A program made the position numbers and the translations under genes. From positions 1-64,000 of the forward strand of contig CAKZVB010000041.1 of the NCBI GenBank assembly GCA_937922015.1: a stretch of 64,000 nt of DNA, given 5' to 3'. Positions 9,895-19,293 of the stretch are shown piece by piece. Position 1 is the stretch's first letter. Each line of letters starts with the position of its first letter. The DNA comes from an uncultured Granulosicoccaceae bacterium (lineage in GTDB: Bacteria; Pseudomonadota; Gammaproteobacteria; Granulosicoccales; Granulosicoccaceae). The notes beneath the pieces were generated by a model. That model was not told where the DNA came from. It did not search any database and saw only the letters and a list, made by a program, of their open reading frames with translations.

Positions 9895-12477
9895 ATGAAA
9901 CATCTCCTCAAGCAAATAGTTTTTGCCAGCCTGTTGCTCTTTGTCTCATCGTCAGCAGCCGCACAACCGCCATGGCTGTCAAAAACGCTATCGAATGCTG
10001 ATGCGCGACACCTGATATCACGCACCGGATTCGGCGTCTCTGCCAACCAATTAAAAGCACTGCGCGGATTAAGCCGGGCACAGGCGATTGACTTCATTAT
10101 TCAAGGCTTTCGCAGCACGCCTGAGTTGCCAATGCCGGCCTGGACCGACGAGCCCGCCCCCCTTTTCTGGACACGACAGGATTTGTCGCCCGAAGAAAGA
10201 CGGCGCTTTGACCGCGAACGCGATTCAGAATTTATCGAGTTGCGTCAATGGTGGGTAAACAATCTACTTGCCACCAACTCCCCGCAAAGCGAGCGCATGG
10301 TTTTATTCTGGCACGATCACTTTGCCACCAGCTACCACAGCATTGACAGGCAATCGATTGCTCTGGCACGACAAAACCAGACATTCAGACAACAGGGCAT
10401 GGAAGATTTCAAAAAGCTTGTCAAAGCAATGATCAGAGATCCGGCACTGCTGAATTATCTGGATAACATTAGTAACCGCAAGGCAGCACCAAACGAAAAC
10501 CTCGCACGAGAACTTTTGGAATTGTTTACTCTGGGAGAGGGCAACTATGATGAACACACCGTACGGGAAGCCGCACGCAGCCTGACCGGTTACAACGTAT
10601 CTCAAAATAAAAATCTATCGTTTGAATTTCAGAGCTGGAGCCACGATAACGGCCGCAAAACGTTGTTTGGTCAATCGGCTGATTTCGATGGCGACGACCT
10701 CGTCGATAGACTGTTTCAACAACCGGCCCTTGCAAGATTTATTGCCACCAAATTCTGGCACGCATTTATCGCAGACCAGCCACCGTCAAGCGATAAGGCG
10801 GGGCACAATCCAGTAGAACAACTTGCCCGACATTTTAAGCAAAACGACTTCAACATTACCAGTCTCTATCGAGCCACACTTGAAAGCAAGGAGTTCTGGT
10901 CAGATGAATTTCGCGCCGGGCTTGTTAAGTCTCCGGCGCAACTTATCGTCGGTTTTGCACGTTCAATGGAATATCCGAAAAAAATCAACCAGCAGATTCC
11001 GTCGTTACTCGCACGCAGTGGCATGGATTTATTTGCCCCGCCCAACGTCTCCGGATGGAACGAAGGGGATGCCTGGATAACCACCGGCCGACTGTTAAAT
11101 CGTTACAACGCCATAGACAACCTGGCCATTAGCGGGAGCGACACCACCGCGGATATCGGCAATATGAATAGTATGTCTATGATAGCAACTGAAAACACCA
11201 TGACCGGCAACGGCAACCCTATGAACAACACGATGCCAACGCCTGCGTATTCAACACCGACAAGCAGCACCAATGAAAGCCGCCTGAAAGTACTGTTGGC
11301 TGCAGAAGACTACCATGGTCCGGTCAACTATAAGGTCGACTTGATTGACGCTGCTGACAACGAGTTGTGGAATAGCGGCAGACAAGAATTGGCCGGAGGC
11401 CACGACACCCGTAAGTACGGACGCCTCAGGATTCCTGAAGACTTAGCCTGGCAGACAGTTAATTTTGATATCCCTAAAACCACACTGGCTGAAGCCGCGT
11501 TGCTGCGCGTACATTATCTCAACGATAGTGCCGGGGAAGATGGCGATCGAAATATGTACGTCGACGGAATCAGCCTTGATCGCCAGTGGCTCGACAGCTC
11601 GCTGGGTCGACAGACCAGCAACTGCCCGCCAGGTGCGCTAGCCGATGCCGGCAACCTGTACTGTGCGGGCAACATAAGCCTGCCTCTTGAACAGACCCGG
11701 CTTCCTTCTGTACAGCCATCACTGGTAACTCCACAGGCGTCTTCCGTTCACATACACTGGGTTCGATGGAAAGAAAAGACGGATAAACTGGATCTCACAC
11801 TGACTCTGCAAAACTTACACACAGATAGCAGGACTTCACCTGTATTTTCGTTCCACTTGAAATCAAAGAACGGCGGTGAGCCAACACTCGAATTGAATTC
11901 CTTTGGCTGCTGGCCGGAGTGCGTTTCGCAGTGGCCGGATTGCAGTTGGACAGACCCTGACTCCCCGGATAGAAAATCAATGGTGTTTCCAATGTCCGGT
12001 GCGGCAGCAAATAAGAATTTGAAATGCCACTATGACTCCCTGACACAGACCGAAGAAAAATTGGTTTACAGCCTGATGGCAAGCGCTCCGTCCCTCTTAA
12101 AGGAAGCTGTAAGCTCACACCGGCCGATCAGGCCGGAGAAAAGACAAGCCATCGCACAATGGCAAAAGTTGTTTAAAAAATACCACAGCAAGTTAAGCAG
12201 TGGCCAATACGATTCGGCATCAGCTCCACAGATCACTATCAATAGAAAAATGAAAATCAACAAGCCTGAGCGGTGGCTGGCACAACACATTCCAGCCACT
12301 GCAAGCTCATTAGCTGAACACGGCGACAATCTGATCCGTGATGGAATTACGCTGTCTCAGCTGTTGTTGCCCGGTTTATCTGAAACCCGGTTTAAGGGCC
12401 TGGATCAACTACAGGAAAAACCAATTGCCGTACAACTGGAAGCACTGATAAATCACCCCGCTTTTCAACTCCACTAG
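9895..12477 (+). CDS. DUF1800 domain-containing secreted protein with long C-terminal carbohydrate-binding-like extension
   Basis: DUF1800 features (ARHLISRTGFGVSANQL, MVLFWHDHFATSY, NYLDNISNRKAAPNENLARELLELFTLGEGNYDEHTVREAARSLTGYNV, FAPPNVSGWNEGDAWITTGRLLNRYN), signal peptide, then an Asn/Met/Thr-rich linker and a beta-rich domain. The ORF opens at 9871; ATG at 9895 precedes the signal peptide. Confidence 0.85.
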   Translation: MKHLLKQIVFASLLLFVSSSAAAQPPWLSKTLSNADARHLISRTGFGVSANQLKALRGLSRAQAIDFIIQGFRSTPELPMPAWTDEPAPLFWTRQDLSPEERRRFDRERDSEFIELRQWWVNNLLATNSPQSERMVLFWHDHFATSYHSIDRQSIALARQNQTFRQQGMEDFKKLVKAMIRDPALLNYLDNISNRKAAPNENLARELLELFTLGEGNYDEHTVREAARSLTGYNVSQNKNLSFEFQSWSHDNGRKTLFGQSADFDGDDLVDRLFQQPALARFIATKFWHAFIADQPPSSDKAGHNPVEQLARHFKQNDFNITSLYRATLESKEFWSDEFRAGLVKSPAQLIVGFARSMEYPKKINQQIPSLLARSGMDLFAPPNVSGWNEGDAWITTGRLLNRYNAIDNLAISGSDTTADIGNMNSMSMIATENTMTGNGNPMNNTMPTPAYSTPTSSTNESRLKVLLAAEDYHGPVNYKVDLIDAADNELWNSGRQELAGGHDTRKYGRLRIPEDLAWQTVNFDIPKTTLAEAALLRVHYLNDSAGEDGDRNMYVDGISLDRQWLDSSLGRQTSNCPPGALADAGNLYCAGNISLPLEQTRLPSVQPSLVTPQASSVHIHWVRWKEKTDKLDLTLTLQNLHTDSRTSPVFSFHLKSKNGGEPTLELNSFGCWPECVSQWPDCSWTDPDSPDRKSMVFPMSGAAANKNLKCHYDSLTQTEEKLVYSLMASAPSLLKEAVSSHRPIRPEKRQAIAQWQKLFKKYHSKLSSGQYDSASAPQITINRKMKINKPERWLAQHIPATASSLAEHGDNLIRDGITLSQLLLPGLSETRFKGLDQLQEKPIAVQLEALINHPAFQLH

Positions 12478-12485
12478 ACTGCATT

Positions 12486-13646
12486 ATGAACCGACGTCAA
12501 CTACTACAACTACTGATAGCAGGAATCGGAATCCCTGCGGGCTTATCGGTCGTCAATGATGCATTGGCCAGCACCGGTAAACGACTGATATTAGTCGAAT
12601 TAACAGGCGCAAATGACGGCCTCAATACCCTGGTACCATTATCAGACGACAACTATCATAAAAGCAGACCCACCATTGCACTGAAGAACAATGACGTCAT
12701 TAAGCTCAATGACGATTTTTCAATTCATCAGTCGCTCAAGCCTCTTATGGAACTTTGGAATCAGGACAACATGGCATGGATACACGGGCTCGGCTACCCA
12801 TCTCCCAATCGGTCTCATTTTAAATCAATGGCGCTCTGGGAAACGGGCGGTGATGGAATTAAATCCGGCAGACAGGGATGGTTAACGCATGACATAGAAC
12901 ATCGTCTGGGGCGCAATATTATTGATGCACACGGCATCAGTCTGGCGGGTGATATGAATTTGTTTTCAAGCACTAGCGGTCACTGGCTTAGCATGACATC
13001 GCCAGAGCAGTTTCTTGCCGACAGACAACCATCAATATTAAAAACGAAGACCATGAACAAGTCCCTGCAGCTGGTCAGCCAACGCATGGAAAAACTTGAA
13101 AAATCGCTACAGGGATTATCGCGGAAACTTGAAAACACACCAAAGGTCCGTCGCCTGCCCGGAGGTAAGCTGGGTGCACAGTTGCAACAGGTGGTCAGAC
13201 TGATCAGAGCGGGTGTTGATACACCGGTATTCCGTGTTCAGCTCAGTGGTTTTGACACACACGAAAACCAGGCTTATAAACACTCTGAACTATTAGCAAC
13301 ACTTGCTAACGCCCTTGGTGCATTCGCGTCACAACTAACATTCGATGGCGAGTGGCAAAATACTCTGGTCATGAGTTACTCCGAATTTGGTCGCCGTGCC
13401 ACTGAAAATAAATCTGCCGGTACTGACCACGGTACTGCTGCACCACACTTTGTATTAGGTGGCAGTGTAAAAGGCGGACTCTATGGGACCCCTACTGATC
13501 TGGGCAACCTGGGCGAGGATGGTGATCCTGACTACACAATGGATTATCGCGCTCTGTACGATCAGGTACTAAATGGCTGGTTCGGCATAGCGCATAATTC
13601 TTTTGACGCTTATAGCGACGACAGGCTCAGGAAATTAGTTACCTAG
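12486..13646 (+). CDS. DUF1501 domain-containing protein with Tat-like signal
   Basis: MNRRQLLQLLIAGIGIPAGLS N-terminus; ILVELTGANDGLNTLVPLSDDNYHKSRPTIAL, GFDTHENQ, SEFGRRATENKSAGTDHGTAAPHFVLGG are typical DUF1501. Paired with the upstream DUF1800 gene. Confidence 0.88.
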   Translation: MNRRQLLQLLIAGIGIPAGLSVVNDALASTGKRLILVELTGANDGLNTLVPLSDDNYHKSRPTIALKNNDVIKLNDDFSIHQSLKPLMELWNQDNMAWIHGLGYPSPNRSHFKSMALWETGGDGIKSGRQGWLTHDIEHRLGRNIIDAHGISLAGDMNLFSSTSGHWLSMTSPEQFLADRQPSILKTKTMNKSLQLVSQRMEKLEKSLQGLSRKLENTPKVRRLPGGKLGAQLQQVVRLIRAGVDTPVFRVQLSGFDTHENQAYKHSELLATLANALGAFASQLTFDGEWQNTLVMSYSEFGRRATENKSAGTDHGTAAPHFVLGGSVKGGLYGTPTDLGNLGEDGDPDYTMDYRALYDQVLNGWFGIAHNSFDAYSDDRLRKLVT

Positions 13647-13893
13647 GAGCCGGCGCGGCAGAACCTCTGCTACTGCGAACGCGCCCTGACGGTGCGCCCA
13701 AGGCGATAGTAATTATCGATCATTTTCGGGACAATTGAACAACTATGCGCCTCAAATGATCGTACCATCTTTTACTAAGACAAGGGCCCTCGCCATGGCA
13801 CGTTCTCGCTACGCAGACTTCTACCGCGCAGACTCCTAGGCTGTCCGCAAATTCAGGAGGCGATCAGTGGAATTGACTGTATATTCGACACCA

Positions 13894-14898
13894 TCAACGC
13901 TGTAAATCCACAGTCGGGTCAAAAATTCTTTTCATGAGTAATTTGGCGTTTGAAAAATCTCTGGATGTTTCCGCCTCCAGACTCTTGACCGGCCTGACAC
14001 CTGAGTCGGTCACCTGCCCTACTGTAAACGCAAATATATACGCACCTTCAATCCCCATTCGCAGGTCAACCATCTGTACCTCATCAGCTGCCTGTTGCAC
14101 CTTATAAAACCCATGTGTGAACTCTTTTAGTCGCTGCACCGGCCAATGATCCTGAATATCGCTCAACAGACTTTCATCGGAGTGGTAGCTAAAGGTATCT
14201 AACACATTGTCGTCAGGATCAAGCAGCGAGTAATAACCGGTAAGATAACCATCGTCCTGCATAGCGACAAAACGCCAGCCTATGGTGTTAAACGGCATCG
14301 GGGTAGTGAGAAGTCTATGGTGAGTGATCGCCTGCCGGTCCAATGCTTCCAGCACCGCTTTTTCAACCATGAATTTAGCCATCACAGACCACGAGAGATA
14401 CGCAGCAGATAAAATTAAACCAGCCATATTCCATGCAGCGCCGTTTATACCGCGTCGACTGGCCAGCAACAATCCGCTTATTAACAATATGGTGTAGATC
14501 GGATCGATTATAAATACACTCGAACCCGATACCGGATAGTTGCTCACCGGCCAGAATAGCTGTGTGCCATAAACCGTAAAACCGTCGAGTAAAGGGTGTG
14601 TAACTAACGCCAGCCAGGTCATTAACCACCACTGCCTGAACAGCAGCTGCGGTTTTCGCCATAGACGTTGCAAAAGCAAGGCAATGCATGGAGACAACAG
14701 GGTAAGCACAATCAGGCTGTGACTGAAACCGCGGTGGTAGGTAAATGACTCAACCGCTCCGTCAAATGGAATAAGAACATCCAGGTCGGGCAAACTGCCG
14801 ACAATGGCGCCAACGATCATCGCCTTGTTGCCCAGACGCCTGCCAAGCACCATTTCGCCAATAGCAGCACCTAATGCCATTTGAGTAACCGAATCCAA
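13894..14898 (-). CDS. Membrane-bound metal-dependent hydrolase family (YbcI/DUF457-like)
   Basis: LDSVTQMALGAAIGEMVLGRRLGNKAMIVGAIVGSLPDLDVLIPF...YHRGFSHSLIVL...THPLLDGFTVYGTQLFWP. The track ORF opens at 15252, but a TTG at 14898 preceded by AGGAG matches the family N-terminus. Confidence 0.82.
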   Translation of the reverse strand: MDSVTQMALGAAIGEMVLGRRLGNKAMIVGAIVGSLPDLDVLIPFDGAVESFTYHRGFSHSLIVLTLLSPCIALLLQRLWRKPQLLFRQWWLMTWLALVTHPLLDGFTVYGTQLFWPVSNYPVSGSSVFIIDPIYTILLISGLLLASRRGINGAAWNMAGLILSAAYLSWSVMAKFMVEKAVLEALDRQAITHHRLLTTPMPFNTIGWRFVAMQDDGYLTGYYSLLDPDDNVLDTFSYHSDESLLSDIQDHWPVQRLKEFTHGFYKVQQAADEVQMVDLRMGIEGAYIFAFTVGQVTDSGVRPVKSLEAETSRDFSNAKLLMKRIFDPTVDLQR

Positions 14899-15437
14899 AA
14901 CAACTCCTGTATCGGGGACTTGCCCACACCTGCTCAAGCACATACGATGCATCGGGTGTGTCAAACAAACAAGAGCTAAAATAGAAATGTCGAAACAGCA
15001 AGCAGCGCAACAACTAGCCCACGCGTGTGGCAGCCAACAGCAGGTAGCGCTTGCACCATTCGCATCGATTGAAACACTCAACGACGCCTGCACCATGCAA
15101 TCTCTGGCCACGAGTGCTGACAACTCCCCAGACCAACACCGAAACCGGTGCGGCGGTACCGGGTCATCCGCTAAATTCACCGTTGTGGCTGCACACCCAC
15201 TACAATCAGGCAAGTCAGGGCTCAAAGCCAATGAATGGGTCAGTACCGGCACTTGCCTTGGTGTTATCTAAGCAGTTCCAGCTTCAACGGCTGACGTGCA
15301 ATTTAGCGAGTGCGGGCAGATCAGCTACGAGATTATCTGACATTGCAGTCCTGTGTCATACTACTGAAGGACGCCGGATTTAACCATGGCTGAAATGTTT
15401 ATCTATCTATCGCTTAAGCGTTTTCGGAATAACCAAC

Positions 15438-15872
15438 TTGAATGACACACCGCAACAACTCGTCATTACACGTGAGACCGCTACCCGGCGCTTTGACGAA
15501 ATCTTTGCCCCCTGGATTCAGGAGCTGAATATTTCCATAGAGAGGATCAACAGCGAGGAAGTAGTTATGCGCATGCCATACAGCGAAAAGCTATGCCGGA
15601 TCGGCGGCATGGTTTGTGGCCAGGCATTGATGGCAATGATCGATACCTGCATGGTGTACGTCTGTTTTGTGGGACTAAACAAGTTTACCAACTGCGCAAC
15701 AGTGAACCAAAATACCAGTTTCCTCAGACCTGTGGTCGGCAAAGACATCATCGCCACCGGCAAAGTTATTAAGGCGGGTAAAACACTGGTGTTTGGTGAG
15801 GTAACACTGCACGCAGACGGCGATAAAAGACCCGTCTGCAATGCAACCTTGACGTATGCGGTTCTCGCCTAG
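15438..15872 (+). CDS. PaaI-like hotdog thioesterase
   Basis: RMPYSEKLCRIGGMVCGQALMAMIDTCM...TVNQNTSFLRPVVGKDIIATGKVIKAGKTLVFGEVTLHADG hotdog fold pattern. Confidence 0.8.
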   Translation: MNDTPQQLVITRETATRRFDEIFAPWIQELNISIERINSEEVVMRMPYSEKLCRIGGMVCGQALMAMIDTCMVYVCFVGLNKFTNCATVNQNTSFLRPVVGKDIIATGKVIKAGKTLVFGEVTLHADGDKRPVCNATLTYAVLA

Positions 15873-16525
15873 CCCGCAGGCTTCTGGTTTTTTTTCACTG
15901 AAGGTCTGTTCGATACCGTGTCATACCAGCGCATAAGGCGCAGCTGATCTCGAGCAGGCTCAAGCTTTATCCATTTTGCAAAATCAATGCTTACCAGTGC
16001 AGTGATATCTGCCAATGAAAAGAATTCTCCTGCAATATATTCCCGATCAGACAAGTGTTCATCAAGCCAGCTGAAAAATTCCATCGCCCTTGACCGGCCG
16101 CGCTCTACTAATTGCGGAATTTGCTGATGTTGAACTTTTCCGGTAAACACATTGTTTGCAAATGCCTTTGATCGATTGCGAAATGCCTCTCCGACAGCTG
16201 CGAAGCCCTGTTGTTCAATTCGCCAGTCCAGGTCAATGACCTGCCCGCGCTCAACCGCATTGCGGCCCATCAATGGTGGCTGCGGGTGCACAGTTTCCAG
16301 GTAACTCATAATGCCAATACTTGTGGTTAACCTGGTACCACAGTCAAGTTCCAGCACCGGCACTGTACGATGAGGGTTAATAGAAATAAAAGCGTCCGAA
16401 TGTTGTTCCCGGTTTGCCAGGTCCACCTCAACAACAGGGATATGCAGACCTTTCTCGGCGATAAAAATACGCACTCGTGTCGGACTCGGCGCTGTCTGGC
16501 AGCTGTAAAATTTCAATGTGCTCAC
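15869..16525 (-). CDS. Glutathione S-transferase family protein
   Basis: FYSCQTAPSPTRVRIFIAEKGL, INPHRTVPVLELDCGTRLTTSIGIMSYLE, YIAGEFFSLADITALVSIDFA. Confidence 0.88.
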   Translation of the reverse strand: MSTLKFYSCQTAPSPTRVRIFIAEKGLHIPVVEVDLANREQHSDAFISINPHRTVPVLELDCGTRLTTSIGIMSYLETVHPQPPLMGRNAVERGQVIDLDWRIEQQGFAAVGEAFRNRSKAFANNVFTGKVQHQQIPQLVERGRSRAMEFFSWLDEHLSDREYIAGEFFSLADITALVSIDFAKWIKLEPARDQLRLMRWYDTVSNRPSVKKNQKPAG

Positions 16526-16643
16526 CGGTATTTATGCGTTAATTTGCTACAATATTGGACAAGTGAACTAAATTCAAAGCAATTCGTCTGATTTTGCTCT
16601 AACTCATATTGCTTTACCTTCAATCTAACTAATTTGGGGCCCC

Positions 16644-17306
16644 ATGAAGAAATTACTATTAACCGTACTGGTTACCGGATTTTGCACTGGCACCGCGCTG
16701 GCAGAAGTCGATTTGACTGACGAAAAATCAAAACGCAGTTATGCGCTGGGACTAATGCTGGCGGATCGCGTGACCAGTCGCTACGGTGATTTGGACTACG
16801 ATGCACTGATCGAAGCCATTCGCACCCAACACGAAGGCAAAGAGGCAGCCATGAATCTTCAGGATGCAGAATCTACGTTGCAGACGTATGAAAAAAAAGC
16901 AATGGCTGAAAAAAGCGCCAAATCCAAAGCCGAAGGCCTGGCTTACCTGGAAAATAATAAAAAGCGAGAAGGCGTTAAAGTGACAGAGTCTGGTCTTCAA
17001 TATGAAGTATTAGTCGAAGGCACCGGTCCCAAACCATCGGCTTCAGACTCCGTCAGCGTCCACTACGCAGGTACATTGATCAGCGGCAAGGAATTCGACA
17101 GCTCAATAAAACGCGGAAGCCCGGCTGAATTCAAACTAGGTGGTGTTATCGCCGGCTGGACAGAAGGCCTTCAGCTAATGAACACCGGCAGTAAATTCAA
17201 ATTTACTATCCCATCCGAGCTCGCCTATGGCGATCGCGGTGCAGGTGCTGACATTGGACCTGGTGAAACACTTATCTTTGAAGTAGAACTGCTGGAAATT
17301 AAATAA
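16644..17306 (+). CDS. FKBP-type peptidyl-prolyl cis-trans isomerase (FklB/Mip-like)
   Basis: Signal peptide; GTGPKPSASDSVSVHYAGTLISGKEFDSSIKRGSPAEFKLGGVIAGWTEGLQLM...PSELAYGDRGAGADIGPGETLIFEVELLEIK. Confidence 0.94.
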   Translation: MKKLLLTVLVTGFCTGTALAEVDLTDEKSKRSYALGLMLADRVTSRYGDLDYDALIEAIRTQHEGKEAAMNLQDAESTLQTYEKKAMAEKSAKSKAEGLAYLENNKKREGVKVTESGLQYEVLVEGTGPKPSASDSVSVHYAGTLISGKEFDSSIKRGSPAEFKLGGVIAGWTEGLQLMNTGSKFKFTIPSELAYGDRGAGADIGPGETLIFEVELLEIK

Positions 17307-17323
17307 TTTATTCTGATGCGTTG

Positions 17324-17356
17324 CAGAAGACAGAATCATATTCTGTCTTCTGTTTT
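17324..17356 (+). terminator. Rho-independent terminator downstream of the FKBP gene
   Basis: cagaagacagaat-cat-attctgtcttctg followed by tttt. Confidence 0.8.
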
Positions 17357-17359
17357 AAC

Positions 17360-18919
17360 CTAAGACCCGGGTACCATTATTTTACGCGGCAACATCACGT
17401 TAAATTCACTTCGTAGTGCCTCATCCAGCTCCGCTGAAATGTGTGCCGGATAGTGATTGCCCAGAATTTCTTCCACTTTCGCCGAAGCCGATTTTAACAG
17501 CTCCGGTCTGTTTTTCTCATACCATTCCTTGGGGCTGTTGCGGTCACCGATTTCAGGGTATAGATATTCCTTTTGCATCAGGTTCATTGTCTGCTGATGA
17601 CCCAGGTAATGCAGTGGTCCATCAATACAAACGTCCCGCATGGTTTGAATCGATAATGTTTCATCGTTGACATCGATACCCCTTACCGTTCTGTTTATCG
17701 CACCCAGCATATCATTGTCAATGACATAACTTTCCAGACACGCTCCCAACAGACTGGCGTGCATACCTGCAGATTCGTAGATCATGTTCGCGCCGGAGTG
17801 AGCAGCAAGTGTGACGGTGTAGCCTTTCTCATATCCCGATTGCGCATCAGGCAGCTTTGCGTCAGCCATGCCCGCGGCCACCCCCGTAGGTAAATTGTAG
17901 TAGCGACCCATTTGTCCACAGGCAGCCATGAGTACAGCCTGTTCACCGCTTCCACCACTCATCGACCCGGTACGCAGGTCAGAAACAAACGGCCAGGTAC
18001 CAAAGATAGCCGGATGCTTTGGTTTCAGCATATTCACATACACAAGGCCCGCCAGTACTTCAGCTACTGACTGAACAACTGAACCTGCAATCGCCGCAGG
18101 ACTGGTCGCCCCGGCCTGCCCTGCAGAGAGCAACAATACAGGCATGCCACCATGGACTGCTGCCTCAAGACAAGCGCAGGCATCTTCTGCAAACCGCAGT
18201 GGAGGTACAACAAAGCAGCATGACATCGAAACAAACGGACGGGCACGCCACGCCTCTTCTGAACCTGCGATACGGTGCAGAAATTTTAGTGACTGATCTA
18301 CATGTTCCGGAACCACCCAGCTGCTGCCAACATGTTTAGCGGTGCCTGAGACAGAGGCATATAAGGTATTAAAATCGAGATCTTCCGGTTCAACCATGTC
18401 GCGCGCGACAATTGATCGCTGAAAATAGTGAATGTGATCCATTTTGTCGACAATCCGGGCAATGTTATACAGATCCGCAAGCGTTGAGTCCCGATATTCC
18501 CGGCTTTCAACATCGACTATATGAACAGCGGCACCGGCGGTTCCAAAATACATTTTCGAGCTGCTGATATCGATATCGTGCTCGGGACGTTGGCCATAAA
18601 GTGTAAAATCACGACCACAATTGGCAATAGTGTCCTCAACCAGCGAACGGGGAAAATGCAAGCGCCCATCCTTGTACGTACCACCGCCTTTTTTTACCGC
18701 ATCAACACAAGAGGGAATCGCCTGTGAAAGCCCGATATTCTCAAGCACATCCATCACGGCTTCGTTGACTTTACTAATATCCGGATCAGACAGCGGTGCA
18801 AAGCGCCCACTCAACATACCCGGGTTTACAGCGCGCTCATCGACCGATAGCGGTCTGCCACGCTCCGCCATCTTCGCCGCTCGAGCACCACGTCTCGATC
18901 TTTTTTTCTTTTCAGCCAT
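17360..18919 (-). CDS. Trimethylamine methyltransferase (MttB) family protein, non-pyrrolysine type
   Basis: Continuous ORF with MttB/COG5598-like features (VMDVLENIGLSQAIPSCVDAVKKGGGTYKDGRLHFPRSLVEDTI, SGGSGEQAVLMAACGQMGRYYNLPTGVAAGMADAKLPDAQSGYEKG). No in-frame stop in the body. Track start is 18994; ATG at 18919 (MAEKKKRSRRGARAA) is more likely. Confidence 0.87.
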   Translation of the reverse strand: MAEKKKRSRRGARAAKMAERGRPLSVDERAVNPGMLSGRFAPLSDPDISKVNEAVMDVLENIGLSQAIPSCVDAVKKGGGTYKDGRLHFPRSLVEDTIANCGRDFTLYGQRPEHDIDISSSKMYFGTAGAAVHIVDVESREYRDSTLADLYNIARIVDKMDHIHYFQRSIVARDMVEPEDLDFNTLYASVSGTAKHVGSSWVVPEHVDQSLKFLHRIAGSEEAWRARPFVSMSCCFVVPPLRFAEDACACLEAAVHGGMPVLLLSAGQAGATSPAAIAGSVVQSVAEVLAGLVYVNMLKPKHPAIFGTWPFVSDLRTGSMSGGSGEQAVLMAACGQMGRYYNLPTGVAAGMADAKLPDAQSGYEKGYTVTLAAHSGANMIYESAGMHASLLGACLESYVIDNDMLGAINRTVRGIDVNDETLSIQTMRDVCIDGPLHYLGHQQTMNLMQKEYLYPEIGDRNSPKEWYEKNRPELLKSASAKVEEILGNHYPAHISAELDEALRSEFNVMLPRKIMVPGS

Positions 18920-19242
18920 CGCTATAAACTCACAGATTGTAGATGCATTAATACCACGCAACCTACCAATACGGATTGGCGATTTACGACACATTTTCGA
19001 GAAGTATATAGGCTCCGGTTTTTACACGGTGAGTGCAGTCGTTTTCGTTCACAGTACTTATCCGGGCAAAACCTCATCACCACCGCCGCGTAAGACAACA
19101 GCGGATCAATATAAAAAGGTATTTGGTCTTTTTGCCGTGAAAAGTGTCAGGCAACTTGCGGACAAGGCGTCGAATAGGTTATGGACGGCAAGCTACTTAG
19201 CTGACTAGTAAACATCTAAAGCAAATGACAAATCCGTACAAA

Positions 19243-19272
19243 TAAAAAAGGCGCTCACAGGGCGCCTTTTTG
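19243..19272 (-). terminator. Rho-independent terminator downstream of galU
   Basis: aaaaaaggcgc-tcacag-ggcgccttttt: GC-rich stem flanked by A/T tracts just past the galU stop. Confidence 0.8.
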
Positions 19273-19293
19273 CATCAACTGATAGTCAACAAA

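Noticed and set aside
14987-15383. Plus-strand ORFs (94 and 110 aa) upstream of the thioesterase
   Set aside because: They overlap the spurious N-terminal extension of the minus-strand hydrolase ORF and each other; no recognisable motifs or ribosome-binding site.
17360-18994. Pyrrolysine readthrough in the MttB-family gene
   Set aside because: The ORF is uninterrupted, with no in-frame TAG in the coding body; treated as the non-Pyl subfamily.
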